From Flabesymbios commensalis (lineage: Eukaryota > Annelida > Polychaeta > Terebellida > Flabelligeridae), in NCBI GenBank assembly GCA_964017125.1, contig OZ024907.1, positions 23,557,250 to 23,621,249 of the forward strand: DNA of 64,000 nt, in the 5' to 3' direction. The notes under the pieces are model-generated. The model was not told the DNA's origin. It worked only from the letters and a program-made list of their open reading frames with translations, and did not search any database. Position 1 is the stretch's first letter; each line of letters starts with the position of its first letter. Positions 23,396 through 35,929 of this stretch are shown in pieces. The position numbers were made by a program, and so were the translations under genes.

Positions 23396-24895
23396 TGTAC
23401 CTTAGGATCAATCAACACTGAACCCTAGGATCCATCCACACTGAGTCCTAGGATCAATCTACACTGAACCCTAGAATCCATCCATACTGAGCCCTAGGGT
23501 CAATCTGCACTAAACCCTACTATCCATCCACACTGAGCCCTAGAATCCATCAATACTGAGCCCTAGGATCCATCCACACTGAGCCCTAGAATCCATCAAT
23601 ACTGAGCCCTAGGATTCATCTAAACCGAGCCCTAGGATCCATCCACACTGAGTCCTAGGAGTCATCCACACTGAGCCTTGAGATCCATCCACACTGAGCC
23701 CTAGGATCCATCCACACTGAGACCTAGGATCCATCCATACTGAGCCCTAGGATATATCTACACTGAACCCTGGGATCCATCCATACTGAGCCCTAGAATC
23801 CATCAATACTGAGCCCTAGGATCCATCTACACTCAGCCCTAGGATTCATCCCCACTGAGCCCTAGGATCCATCCACACTTAGCCCCAGGATTCATCCCCA
23901 CTGAGCCCTGGAATCCATCCACACCGAGCCCTAGAATACATCCACACTGAGCCCTAGGATCCATCTACACTGAGCCATAGGATCCATCCACACTGAGCCC
24001 GAGGATCAATCCACACTGAGTCTTAGGAGTCATCAACACTTATCCCTAACATCCATCCACAGTGAGCTCTAGAATCCATCCCCACTCAGCCCTAGGATCA
24101 ATCCACACTGAGCCATAGGAGTCATCCACACTGAACCCTAGGATCCATACACACCGAGCCCTAGGATCCACCCACACTGAGCCCTGGAATCCATCCACAC
24201 TGAGTCTTAGGAGTCATCCACACTGAGCCCTAAGATACATCCACATTGAACCCTGGAATCCATCCACACTGAGTCCTAGGAGTCATCCACACTGAATCCC
24301 AGGACCCATCCACACTGAGCCCTAGGATCCATCTACACGGAGCCCGAGGATCCATTCACACTTAACCATAACATCCATCCACACTGAGCCCTAGGATTCA
24401 TCCACACTGAGCCCTAGGATCCATCCACACTGAGCCCTAGGATCCATCCACACTGAATTCTAGGATCCATCCACACTGAGTTCTAGGATCCATTCACACT
24501 GAGCCCTAGAATCCATCCACACTGAGCCCTATGATCTATCCACACTGAGCCCTAGGATCCATCCACACTGAGCCCTATGATCTATCCACACTGAGCCCTA
24601 GGATCCATCCACACTGATCCCTAGGATCCATCCACACTGAGCCTTAGGATCCATCCACACTGAGCCCTAGGATCCATCCACACTGAGCCCTATGATCTAT
24701 CCACACTGAGCCCTAGGATCCATCCACACTGAGCCCTATGATCTATCCACACTGAGCCCTAGGATCCATCAACACTGAGCCCTAGGATCTATCCACACTG
24801 AGCCCTAGGATCCATCCACACTGAGCCTTAAGATCCATCCACACTGAGCACTAGGATCTATCCACACTGAGCCCTAGAATCCATCCACATTGAGA
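23396..24895 (+). repeat. 23-bp minisatellite, about 65 copies
   Basis: The unit contains CCTAGGATCCATCCACAC followed by TGAG. Most copies differ by one to three bases, and some share subvariants (CTATGATCTATCC alternates with CTAGGATCC near 24530-24760), evidence of higher-order duplication. Unit length is not a multiple of three and no long frame is kept. It is not a CRISPR array: there are no unique spacers. Confidence 0.95.
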
Positions 24896-25676
24896 TTTTC
24901 TGGCTCTGCAGGTAGCTGACACAGATGACACACACTGCCCTCCAAACACACACTATTCGAGCACGCTAACTATCGATCACAGAAGCTTCCAACAATACTG
25001 CATCTGTATATATAGTAAATTACTAGTATCTGTAAAGCAATAATTTGGACTCTCAGACGTCAGAGAAGCAACTGACCACTAGGCCTGTAGGCCTACACCT
25101 CTCATAATTGTGTACACAAAACACATGATACGCCGGCTGTAGGCCCTATCGCCTAGTATAGGCCTATTTAGATCTCAACTAACCCGCATATGGCGAGTCT
25201 GACCTACATACCACCCATCCATTCCACCCATATACCACCCAATGCTCATACAAACGAGTGTAGGCCCCTATTAGTGGGCTGCATATATGGTTTGACCCTG
25301 AAAAAATTGCCACAAAAAGTTTCTCAACGGTTTATTGTAGCATCAGGTGTGCTTAATAACATATCAAAAGTTTACCAAAATCGGATCATGTAAAAAGTAA
25401 TTTTCAAGATGGCGTCCAAGATGGCCGCCAAATCCTTAAAACTCCAATTATTTACCCATTAATCATCCGACATGACTCATTTTAATGCATTGTCACTTGT
25501 TTTGGGTCTAATAGGGTGCATGATGGCAGACCAAAATGGCCGCCAAACTGGAGATTTTGAAGGGTTTATAAGAATCATTCCTTACATCATTTCTTATCTA
25601 CTATGATACTGCAGGAGCTAGCTCAGGTTGAGTAGGACTGTCAAAGTCCATTAGGCTTGACTTTAAAATTTGATTA

Positions 25677-25984
25677 TATGAAATGAAATGAATCGGGCTT
25701 CAGGCCACCTTTGTGCACATATAAGCTAAACTGGGCCAGGAGAACCTCCTGAGGATGGTGAGATGATTGAGATGACACTGTCCTCCAGACACAGGATTCG
25801 AAATTCGAGCCCTGGCGGTCTGAGGCCGAGCACGCTACCTCTCGGTCACGGAGGCTCCCCACAATACTGACTTTCACACGTGGATGGGGGAGAAACATTT
25901 TTTGGTTCTTTCAAACCGCCGAGACCGGAAACCGAACCCCGAACTCTGGCGTGAAAGGCAGCGGTGCTAACCACTACCCTAGGG
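25677..25984 (-). mobile_element. tRNA-derived SINE with two tRNA-like heads
   Basis: On the minus strand the 5' part reads GTAGTGGTTAGCACC then GGGTTCGGTTTCC, like pol III A and B boxes. A second pair follows, TGACCGAGAGGTAGCGTGC and GGGCTCGAATTTCGAATCC. A shared 3' domain (GGCCTGAAGCCCGATTC) and a TTTCA tail end it. AATTTGATTA / AATTGATTA beside the two ends is a probable target duplication. The arm of element G opposite lacks this insertion, so the SINE arrived after the arms existed. Confidence 0.85.
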
Positions 25985-25999
25985 GAATTGATTACTGAT

Positions 26000-26175
26000 T
26001 ACTAATATATACCTCATATTGACAAAAACTGATATATACAAAATATAACGCAAATATATGGGGTCAAAGGTCACAAAAAAATTGAAATTTAGTACTGATT
26101 ACTATTATATAGCTTATTTGGTCAAAAAATGATATAAACAAAATATAACGCAAATATATTGGGTCAGAGGTAAGA
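26000..26175 (+). repeat. About 105-bp tandem pair in the left arm of element G
   Basis: ACTGATTACTA, ATATAACGCAAATATAT and GGGTCA(A/G)AGGT recur twice in direct order. A reversed relative is near 28080-28230. Confidence 0.7.
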
Positions 26176-26569
26176 AAAGGTAAAGGTGCAGATTTGTAAT
26201 CCAATATCAAGTATTTCATTACATTTTTACCCCCTGGTCACTGGACCTGTTAATTTCACTCAAAACAATACTAGTTAACCCTCTCCATTCCGGAACCAGT
26301 CTACTCCGAGTACCGGACTCATTATTTCCCCCAAATGCATAACTTGTATTCTAGTTAACCTGTTCAAACCGGAATCGAAATTTTTCAGGGGATTAAGCAA
26401 TGGGAAAGGTGCGAAGTTAGTGTTGTTAACACCGTTTAGCGTTAGAGAAACTTTTACGTTAAAATTGGTATGGTATTTTAACAACATAATGGATTTATAA
26501 AATAATTGGTAATACGTAACTCCTTGTTTTGCAAATAAAATAGTGTTATTTTTGCACATTTGTGATGTT

Positions 26570-26960
26570 AAAGGGCGATGAATATACTTTAAAGGCGACG
26601 AGGAGGCTGTAAATGGCGATGGGGAGGTTCAAAGGGCGACACAGGGGCGGTAAATAGAAGGCAAAAAGGTGGTAAAAGGCGACATATGGCAGTGAAAGGG
26701 TGACAGAAATATAAGCTTTGAAAGATGACGGGGAGACGATAAAGAGCTACGGGAGGCGACAAAAACACGTTAAAGGGCCACAGAGAGGCGACAAAACATG
26801 ACTGAACGACGTTAAACGGCGACTGGGAAGTGCTAAAGGGCAACATAGAGTCATTTTAAGGGCGAAGGGAGGCTTTAAAGGGCGATGGAGATGCGTTTAA
26901 AATCGAAAATATACACTAGAGGGCGATGGAAAAACTTTAGGGCGACAGGGAGTTCTATTA
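26570..26960 (+). repeat. GGGCGATG minisatellite in element G
   Basis: Degenerate units of about 20-27 bp carry TTAAAGGGCGA(T/C)G and GGGGAGG words. The same motif builds the array at 56430-58160 in foldback element F. Confidence 0.75.
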
Positions 26961-27709
26961 TTTTTAATTGCATCTAAATAAATTTCAAAATTGATATTTT
27001 CCTATAATATATCCTATATACATATTATGAGGTATTACTTAATAAATGCATAGTGGTATTACCTAATAAATACATTGCCGGTGGACCTGAGTATAGTTAT
27101 TGGCACAAATCTCAGAAGCCATTTTGGAGTCCGTCTTTTGGTCTTTAAAAAACTCACGAGATTTTTGTTTGATATCAGCCTAATGGGCATCACATAGGTG
27201 TAATAGGAGCAGAAACCGTCGAGTAATAATATTGAAGTTCAGGGCAGGGCATAAGGTCGATTATCAACTTCGGCATTTTTTTAAACTGCCTGGGCAATGA
27301 TTTTTTACACTGTGTAGTTTGGAATAAAGTTAACAAGTATGTGTTGCAAACAATTGTTCTTTTAAAATTTACTATAGCCTTTGTCTCCAATACATGAGGT
27401 CATGGATATATATCAAGCTAGTCGGAAATATCAACATACATTACAGGAAAGAAAAATATTCTCGAAATCGGTTTCAAAGATGTTACAATTTGAGTTTTCC
27501 CTGAAAAAAGGGGTAAATTACTAAGAGACACGCTGAGAGAATAACAATTTCGGCGAGTGTTACCAGACCAGAAAAAGAATACTTAATTTTTACAGTCGGT
27601 GGTCGAAATATAACAATATTGATCATTTATTAATTTTGTTGTTTTTGTGCGTAATTTGACGATAAATATGACCTCGGCCTTTTATCTTGTATAAGTTTCA
27701 ATATGGATG

Positions 27710-27868
27710 TAGCGTGCTCGGCCTCAGACCGCATGGGTTCGAATTTCGAATCCTGTGTCTGGAGGACAGTGTCATCTCAATCATCTCACCATCCTCAGGA
27801 GGTTCTCCTGGCCCAGTTTAGCCTATATGTGCACAAAGGTGGCCTAAAGCCCGATTCATTTCATTTCA
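27710..27868 (+). mobile_element. 5'-truncated SINE with 14-bp target duplication
   Basis: It starts within the second tRNA-like head (TAGCGTGCTCGGCC) and runs to the TTTCA tail. TTTCAATATGGATG flanks it on both sides (27696-27709 and 27869-27882). This shows LINE-type target-primed insertion and defines the 3' end of the family. Confidence 0.9.
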
Positions 27869-28678
27869 TTTCAATATGGATGAACATCAGTTGAATTGTG
27901 TCACATCAGTTATTTTTTTAAATGAAAGAAAAACGTGAATTTTACGTATATTTGTCATATTGAAGTGTAAACCGATATGAGTCAAGATTTCGATTTTTAC
28001 AACACACAAATAGCATGTCTTATATTTTTGGCTATTACAATGTATTATATTTGTAATCAGCCTTAAATTTTAGACAATTAGAGTATACATACATGCGTAC
28101 GTAGAGTATACACACATATACAGCAAAGTTCTAGTTTTTATAGATTTTTGTGACCTTTGACCCATATATTTGAGATATATTTTGTTTATATCATTTTTTT
28201 GTAATATAATGTATATATTAGCAATCGGTATTTAATTTCCGACGATTCTAATATGTCCGGACAGTATATATCAAATTTTACAGTCAAGCCTAATGGACCT
28301 CGACAGTTCTATTCTACCTTGGCTAACTCCTTAAATTTTCGCAGTTCGGCGGCCATTTTGGTCCGCCATCTTGGATTTCAAAATTTAGATTTTGACTGTG
28401 CTGTGTGTGAAGTACATTCTGTACCATATTAGATCCAAAACAAGTGACAATGCATGAAAATGAGTCATTACGGATGATTGATGAGCAAATAATTGGAATT
28501 TTTTAAATATGGCGGCCATTTTGGAAGTCATCTTGAAAATAATACTTTTTGCATGGTCAAATTTTGGTAAATTTTTGATATGTTATTAAGCACACCTAAT
28601 ACTACAATAAACCGTTGAGAAACCTTTTGTTGCAATTTTTTAAGAGTAAGGTGGGTTTTTTCTATATATGCAGCCCAC

Positions 28679-29581
28679 TATATATAAATAATGTAACACA
28701 TTCTAGAGCCTGTGATTCCTTGTTGCTTAACTCTGCCTTTATCGACTCCCCCCCTGATAAAACTACACTCAGGAACCGACTACTTTTTTTAATAAGGACC
28801 CCTGAAGTAGCCTCTGGGCACAGTACAGGTTATAGCTATGCACATGCGCACATCGCACAAAAAAAAAATGCAATAGAACATTGCGTCCACGTCACTGACC
28901 ATTTGGTTGGCGATTTTCAACCACACATGTAATGGAATATCTCCATTACAATTAATGCATGTACACATGTGTATTTCGCATAAATGCGAATTTGGTAAAG
29001 GCAGGTAGTTTTCGCATAAATGCGAAATTGGTAAAGGAAGAGTTAAAATCCCCAAATCGATGTTGATTTGGCGCAAATCGGACAAAAAATGACAAAATTA
29101 TGGCAAATAACAGTTTTTACCGCAAAAAGGGTGGGGGTGGGGGGTTCCCGGGGTCAAATTTTTAGGCTCCTTCAAAAAATCTTGCTCAAGAACATATCAA
29201 CTCAAAATTTATACCAAAAAATGTCTTTCATAATTTGAAGATAATGGCTCTTTTATGTGCATAAGCCTCCTGACTAATAGTATAGTGAGCGAGGAAATCT
29301 GAACAGAAATCTGAACAGAAATCTGAACAGCAAAACGGGTCTGTGAGATCAGGCGCGACAGACAGACAGCGTTAGCCAGTACACCCTTCCTTTGAAACTG
29401 AAGGACGAAATGGTAATGTCTCACATTGTAACTTTCGATGTCAGATATTAATCTGGGGCACTACTCTGAGATAACAAACGGTTGACCTTGAGTGAACTTT
29501 TGGTCACCTTGAAAAGTGAATTGGTGCCGCAGCTCCCAACGCAAGATGAGTAAAAAATGAAGTGTATTTCGCTTGTTATTT
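28679..29581. other. Unannotated stretch with a triplicated 13-bp word
   Basis: GAACAGAAATCT occurs in tandem near 29296-29333. TTTCGCATAAATGCGAA occurs twice near 28975-29025 with GGTAAAGG after each. No exon was recognised. Confidence 0.4.
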
Positions 29582-29728
29582 AGTCCCGAGCAAGCAGGAT
29601 TTAATGCTGGTTTTCAACAGCTGACCACATGTTTGCTATTAAGACATTAATTTACCTATTATAATCATAAACGTAAATAAATACTCTACTGCTTTGTCGA
29701 TTACAGCAAAACTTTTGATAGTATATGG
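29582..29728 (+). mobile_element. LINE reverse-transcriptase fragment
   Basis: It encodes SPEQAGFNAGF, then in another frame STADHMFAIKTLIYLL, then LYCFVDYSKTFDSIW. This is the RT segment G-F-x-x-G-x-S-T-x-D-x-I followed by the catalytic-aspartate motif F-x-D-Y-S-K-A-F-D. The frame changes show decay. It stops abruptly where a 115-bp direct repeat begins. Confidence 0.75.
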
Positions 29729-29837
29729 CGAGTTGAACGTCGGGATAACCAATATGTCGTGGTAAGCCTACGCCGGGAGTTTCGTTATGGGGTCACAACG
29801 GCCGACGAAGCACTCCGCCCAATCTCACCATCAAAAC
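29723..29837 (+). repeat. 115-bp direct repeat, copy 1
   Basis: It begins ATATGGCGAGTTGAACGTCG and ends CCATCAAAAC. It is repeated at 31726-31840 at an offset of 2003 bp with two substitutions. The sequence between (29838-31725) shows no gene. Confidence 0.9.
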
Positions 29838-31725
29838 CTAAGTGCTTCTCACAAATTCACAAAAGGTATGTATTGATTAAAGTGAAAAACTGGAGGTCTA
29901 TATGAGACATAAAACATTTTCACTGAGTCACACACATTCAAAATGGTACCGTGAAAACCGTAGGTCGCAGTGGTACATAAAAACAATATGCCAGATACAA
30001 CTGTGATAAGCTATGCTAAGCTATGATAATAGTATTTTGTAAATCGACCTGGGTGAAAAAAAAAAAAATTCACACAAGTCGAAAAACACATTCAAATATT
30101 TGCAATGTTTCGCAATAGCGCAACTGTCAAATCGAATATTTCTGTATTTATAAAAAAAATTAAACTTCAGAAATAACTATCGTGAGCAAATTTCGTTCTC
30201 AAACTGATAGACTAAATGAGACTGCGAAGAAAAACAGTGACATTTATGATTTAAGAATAATATCTAAAACGTGACTGACAGTAATCTATGCTGATAAATG
30301 ATAAAGTATATCATTTCGCTGAAAAATGATATCTGTGATGAACATTCCACGTTTTTTTTTATAATGGTACGTTCATCACCGAATCATTCTCATGAACGTC
30401 CGAATCAATCGCTCGCATCGATTCATTGGTTGACGTATAAACCAACTGTATTCGGTGCGGTTGTGGTGGGTGTGTGTGTGGTGTATTGTCGGTGCTCACA
30501 GCCTGTGCAGCAGGCAGCATGTGGCTTATAGTCTGTGACGGTAAGCTTTGAGCGGTGCGTACATAGTATACAGTCAGCATCCCCGTCTCGCCTCACATTA
30601 GCATATTCATCAGCTACTGCGTGCCCAAATAAGGCGCTGAATAGCCTAGCACGATTACAAACACCAAAAGGCGTTGCAAAGTGAACAAAAAATCTCGCAC
30701 AATCAGTGGCAGAATTTCGTTTTCGAAACGACTTATTTACACATTTTCTCCCTCAATCGTGTTGAAGAAGAAAATTTACAAACAATTAAAAAAAATTTTT
30801 TATTACAATCTGTCCCTGTAAAATTTGGAACATGTGACTAATAATCTCCGGCAAATCAAAATGGCGGCTTACTTTATGCTAATGTGATGCCGAGACACAG
30901 GTTCACTGTCCCGATGCATGCCGGTTAGGGGGGAAACGAGTGGGTGCCCACGGCGGGCTTTGAGCTAAGTTAGGGAAACCAGCGACCAAGATGGCGCACA
31001 CCTACCAAATACAAATACAATATTCAGCATTCTCTGAAATAACATATGATAATAGTACAAAATATTGACCTACGGTCCTGGGAATATTTTTAAACAGACC
31101 AAATAAGACAGTTTATTGACATTCATTTAGGGAAACAATTTATTTTGGCCCTAAACCTATTAAAGGTTACCCGAGTCGAAGCGATACTAAAAATTTCTGT
31201 CGATTTGTAGAAAAATCGTGAAAAAATGACGAGATTTCGTCTGTGGACTTTAAGATCGAGTTACCCAATTATGGTAATCAACGATAAAAATGAGTTACAG
31301 AAAATACCCACTTCCTACTCGCCTACAGTGGCATTAGTAGGATGAAGGCATTAAACAAACTCTTACGATAAAAAAATGATAGACTATGTCTATAAGAATA
31401 ATTTTCTGGATTCTTCTAGAGAACCGGCAAGGCCGCCATCTTGAAAAGGCGCCAAACACGTGGGATTTCGACCAAAAGTTTAGAAATTTACGCCGTTTTC
31501 GACATAAAGAAACGTGCTTCTCGTCTGATAACTCTTTCTGACTAATTTAAACTGGCATATATATATTTTGACCTACAGCTTTCACGTACCTTGTGAAAAA
31601 AATGCTATTGATTTTTTTCAAAAAATCCCTTAAAATTAATGAAACTATCCTTGAAAACAGCGGTTTTCAACTGGCGTCAAGGTGGAAACACTGTTGCGTA
31701 AACGATCAGTCGTCAGGGGTTACCA

Positions 31726-31840
31726 ATATGGCGAGTTGAACGTCGGGATAACCAATATGTCGTGGTAAGCCTACGCCGGGAGTTCCGTTATGGGGTCACA
31801 ACGGCCGACGAAGCACTCCGCCCAATCTCGCCATCAAAAC
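31726..31840 (+). repeat. 115-bp direct repeat, copy 2
   Basis: Same orientation as 29723-29837. No matching target duplication was seen outside the pair. It is followed by a relatively GC-rich stretch (to about 32165) of unknown nature. Confidence 0.9.
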
Positions 31841-32491
31841 TCAAATATCCTCCTCATCCGTCTGGTCGACGGTATTAAACAAACCAGGAAACTCTCTTCT
31901 CTCTTGTCATGTTTATTTGATTAACATGCGACAACAGCAAAGCACAACCATTTGCGCACGGCACGTCTCTATGGACTTAGCAAGAGCGAGCTGCGGCACG
32001 TCCGCAGTCGCTGAGTATTACGCTTGAAGTGCGGGAATAATACCAAGGCCGCACCACACTGCTCTGTCACCACGGGATGAAAACGAGGCGGTCATCTCCG
32101 TCCGCCCGCGTCCGGGAATCTGGGGATAAGCGCCACATTGACTGAGCGATGTCAGGATCCTACAAGTATATCTCGCAGTTATGGTATATGCTGCTGAAAT
32201 CTAATATATCGAGCAAAAAATCAGTTTACTACATAACATGTATAAAACAGCAAAATCATGTGTTTCCAGTGATGGTCAGATTTCCGATACATTTTTAGTA
32301 CACAAGACAACATGTTCAAACATGGTATATGGTTAACTAGGTTAATACCCTTTAATTCTATCCGCCCATACAAGAATGGTTATGGTCTGAGCCAAAATGT
32401 TATATATATATTGAACAAAGAAAGTGTGTATTAATCGCCTTGGCCCTATTGTGTTAACACGATTCTAAAAGATTGAAACATGTATGAAACA

Positions 32492-32630
32492 TGTCCATAG
32501 ACTAGAACTGCAAAAGTTTTTTTAATTTTTGTGCTGCGCATTGATCAGTTAGGCTAGATATAGAGACGAAATTCCTGGTTTCTTATTTTGGACATCCATG
32601 TCAAAAATAAGAAATATCTACACAATATTA
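32492..32630. repeat. Partial copy of the arm of foldback element D
   Basis: It shares AACATGTCCATAGACTAGAA, TTTTTGTGCTGCGCAT and GTTAGGCTAGATATAGAGAC with 41006-41100. Confidence 0.75.
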
Positions 32631-32772
32631 GCCTAAATGCGTAGACACTGAGCCGACATTGTGCAAGCAGCGGTAAAATAATCTCAGCTGAGTGAACATG
32701 TAGTTTAATATTGTTCTCTTATGAAGACATGCAGTGGAGCTTTGGTGTGGAGTAAGATATATTGGGACTGCA

Positions 32773-33277
32773 CATCTTCCACAACAAGTTATCTTATCCA
32801 CGAGCACGCAGTGCGATACCTTCCTTTATCGAGCATAGCGTCCAACTATTTTAAATAGTGAGATACCTTGAATGTCGCTCGTCTCAAGACCGGCCAATCA
32901 GACAGCGCATGACAGCAAAGCTTGCTTGTTTCCGTTGGTATGATTGATCTGATAGATAGATAAGCTCGGAATCTCACGCTGGTGTCATTGTGTTCCCAGC
33001 TCCCTGAATGGCGCCCACTATATGATTACTGGCCGCCATGACGAAATTCAGTACACCTCACTGTCCAAAATGAGAGATTCCCAACTTGTCTATATAATAC
33101 ATCTAGCAATGGAAACAGGTAACTGTGCATGACAGATGAACAAGAGTTCGATTCTTCGTGACCTTTTATGACCTATTTTTAAATTTGAAACATCCAATGA
33201 GGTTTGAATCTCAGACACACCCCGAAGATGACCACATAGAGAGAATAACTTATTGTAATACTCGATACGGCCAGGCT
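32773..33277 (+). repeat. About 505-bp direct repeat, copy 1
   Basis: It aligns along its whole length with 34453-34975, starting CATCTTCCACAACAAGTTAT and ending GCCAGGCT, with scattered substitutions and small indels. It contains an AGAT microsatellite and CAGCTCCCTGAATGRCG. No open frame is conserved between the copies. Confidence 0.9.
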
Positions 33278-34452
33278 CCTGCGGTAGCACTCGCGTGAGA
33301 CTGGCCAAGAGAAGATGGGACTGCCAAGCAAATTGTGATTTTGGTTTGGCACGTCTCCGCCTGGATATAGTGTGAGCCATGGGGAGGAGGGGTGCAGGCG
33401 AGGCGTAGTACCCTGTTTAAGCGCCCTGGAGTTGGCCTGGAAATTTTTTAGTAACGCCCAATGTACCAGCTAGGGGTAAGCTTTTCTGAGGTACGGCGAC
33501 TGTTATCCACCAATTAAAATCAATGTCAGGCGAATGACGCAACTACCAATAGAAAATCTAACTGATCAGAGGCTCTAGATAAGCAGGCCAGGGCGGAATC
33601 AACCAATGATAATTTGTGCATAAATTATAGTTGAAATATTCGTTGTGTCATAGGCTAAGCCGAATGACGCGCGCTACCAAAACAATTGCCGCACGGAAAT
33701 AAATTATAATATGGAGCGAATCGTCATCACAAATTATAAATGTCATCTTTTTAGAATTGTACTTTGTGATAACTGAATAAGTAACTGTTACGTTGTTTTC
33801 TATAAAGTGTATGCCCTATGATGTGAATTTACATACTATTATTATAATATATAACAGAAATGGTAATTTGTTAATAATTGATGTTGAGATAACTAAATAA
33901 GTAAGGCGGTTTGTTTTCTGTGAAGTGTATCCCCCCAAATATTTATTTACATATACTTTCTTGTCCTTGTGGCTGTAGGTCCGAAAAAGTTAAAGCTATA
34001 CAACACTTATAGCTTCATCACAGAGAACGGTGTGAAGTAAACATAGCACATTTTGCTAAATTAATTTCTTGCTCGCTTTCATTATGTTTATTCACAGAGA
34101 TGGGTGTGAAGAAGCCATATCACATTTTCGAAGGTTTTTTTGCTGTATGAATGAGCGTAATGGTTTGTGCTTTCCATGCACAATTGGCCCTGTGTTATAT
34201 TTAGAGGAATGAAATTGAATTTTTAAAAATACATGTTGAATCAAAATCATTTAATTGTTTCGTTGTTTAATTGCCACTGGAGGGGGGATGTGTGTACCTT
34301 CAGTCACCCCTCCACATAACTCAGGGTGGTAGAAGAGAGGCCGGCACGTACCCCCATCCCCCTCTAACCGCTAACACCTCTGTAGCCTAGATTGTGTGTC
34401 AAACCCTTTCTTTAAGAAATGACGTTGAGCCACTGCCATAGCTCATACAACG

Positions 34453-34975
34453 CATCTTCCACAACAAGTTATCTCACCCACCAGCACGCAGTGCGATACC
34501 TTGCTTTTTCGAGCATAGGGTCCAACTATTTTAAATAGCCAGATACCTTGAATGTCGCGTGTCGCAAGACCGGCTAATCAGAGAGCCCTTGACCAGGCGT
34601 TGACAGCTGGCTGAGAGCATAGCTTGTTTGTTTCCGTTGGTATGATAGATCAGATAGATAGATAAGCTCGGAATCTCACGTTGATGTCATTGTGTTCCCA
34701 GCTCCCTGAATGACGGCCACTATATGATTACTGGCCGTCATGACAAAATTCGGTACACGTCACTGTCCAAATGAGAGATTCCCAACTTGGCTATATAATA
34801 CATCTAGCAACGGAATCATGTGACTGTGTATGAGAGATGAAGAGGTCAATTCTTCGCGACCTTTTAGGACCTATTTATAAATCTGAAACATCCAATGAGG
34901 TTTGAATCACAGACACACCCCCAAGATGACCACGTAGACAGAATAACTGATTGTAGTACTCGATACAGCCAGGCT
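34453..34975 (+). repeat. About 505-bp direct repeat, copy 2
   Basis: Slightly longer than copy 1 owing to small insertions near 34590-34615. The 1.2 kb between the copies (33278-34452) shows two loose tandem pairs (about 33700-33960 and 34000-34140) but no gene. Confidence 0.9.
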
Positions 34976-35513
34976 GGTTAAGTAATTGCCAGCTTGAAAT
35001 AAATGTAAACTTCACGTAGCATATTTGTGTGTTCTATTTAGATTTTCAATCTGGAATTCTTTGCCTCGAGATCCAAGACTTTCTGGAACAGTCAATTAAT
35101 TTAAAAAATGCTGAAAACTTTTTTTTGATTCAGCTTTTTGACACTAATTCCTGATCTGGCAACATCGAGATATTGGTTATACATTCTGCACATTTGAGTT
35201 CGAGTCCGAGATTTAAGCGCTATAGAAATGACTGAATTGCTTGATCTAAGAATAAATTTGCTTTGAAATTCAATTCAAAATAAATTGTGATGACTAGCTT
35301 TCAGATGATCGGATGTGTTCTATCCTTTAATGTTAACAAATTTGTCTCAAATACCAGCTGTCCCATTTTTTGTCATCTTGAAGGAGGAGAAAAATGTACA
35401 ACGTTCAAAGGTGTTGAAGTGTTAAGGGCAAAAGCCTAAATAGAGATAAAATATCAAGTGCCAACATCAATATTCGTGAAATGGATGTATTACATCTTCA
35501 ACATTAGGCGCGA

Positions 35514-35875
35514 AACACACCAACGTGATTGCCCGCGTCGGTTTTTTAAACACACTTTATGTACACTATTCTCCGATCAAAACCTAAATATAACCTTCGT
35601 AAAATGTCTATTAGCCAAGAAGCAAGCAGAGAACAAAACAAGCGTGTGTGGAGATATTATGAAAGTCTTTTTATTGTAAATTCTATATCTATATACACAA
35701 GTACAAAACAGTGAACCGCTTATATCATATATTACATAACATTATGTTTTAGGCCACTGCAAATAAAAAGACTTTCCGTGCGTTGGTCGTCGCGTTGGTG
35801 TGTGGGCAGTCACGCGATTTTTGCGTCTATAGTCGCGTACTCGTCGCATGCCTAATCGCGCTTGCGCAAAACACA
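35514..35875. repeat. CG-rich MITE-like repeat related to 50418-50670
   Basis: It starts AACACACCAACGTGA and ends with TCGCATGCCTAATCGCGCTT and AAAACAC, with GTCGCGTTGGTGTGTG inside. The middle is AT-rich, perhaps another insertion. Confidence 0.55.
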
Positions 35876-35929
35876 GTTTCAGTATTATAGGCCTACATTA
35901 TGTATATTGAACGCAGACTCAGACTTAAT

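Larger units (their letters stand above)
25274..28678. mobile_element. Foldback element G with GTGGGCTGCATATA ends, TA-flanked
   Basis: GTGGGCTGCATATA at 25274 and its complement ending at 28678 are each bordered by TA. The inverted arms align over at least 400 bp (25274-25680 against 28255-28678), with shared blocks such as CTCAACGGTTTATTGTAG and CATTGTCACTTGTTTTGG. Beyond a SINE in the left arm they continue with GGGTCAAAGGTCACAAAAA-type sequence (26050 and 28150). The centre holds a GGGCGATG minisatellite (26570-26960). No transposase frame is seen. Confidence 0.8.

Noticed and set aside
23396-24895. Possible CRISPR array
   Set aside because: The 23-bp units are contiguous with no unique spacers, and the window is eukaryotic.
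25677-25984. Functional tRNA genes on the minus strand
   Set aside because: The A/B-box-like words lie in a repeated SINE with a TTTCA tail and target duplications; cloverleaf pairing is poor.
29723-31840. Complete terminal-repeat retroelement between the 115-bp repeats
   Set aside because: No coding, no target duplication and repeat ends lacking the usual terminal dinucleotides; kept only as a direct-repeat pair.
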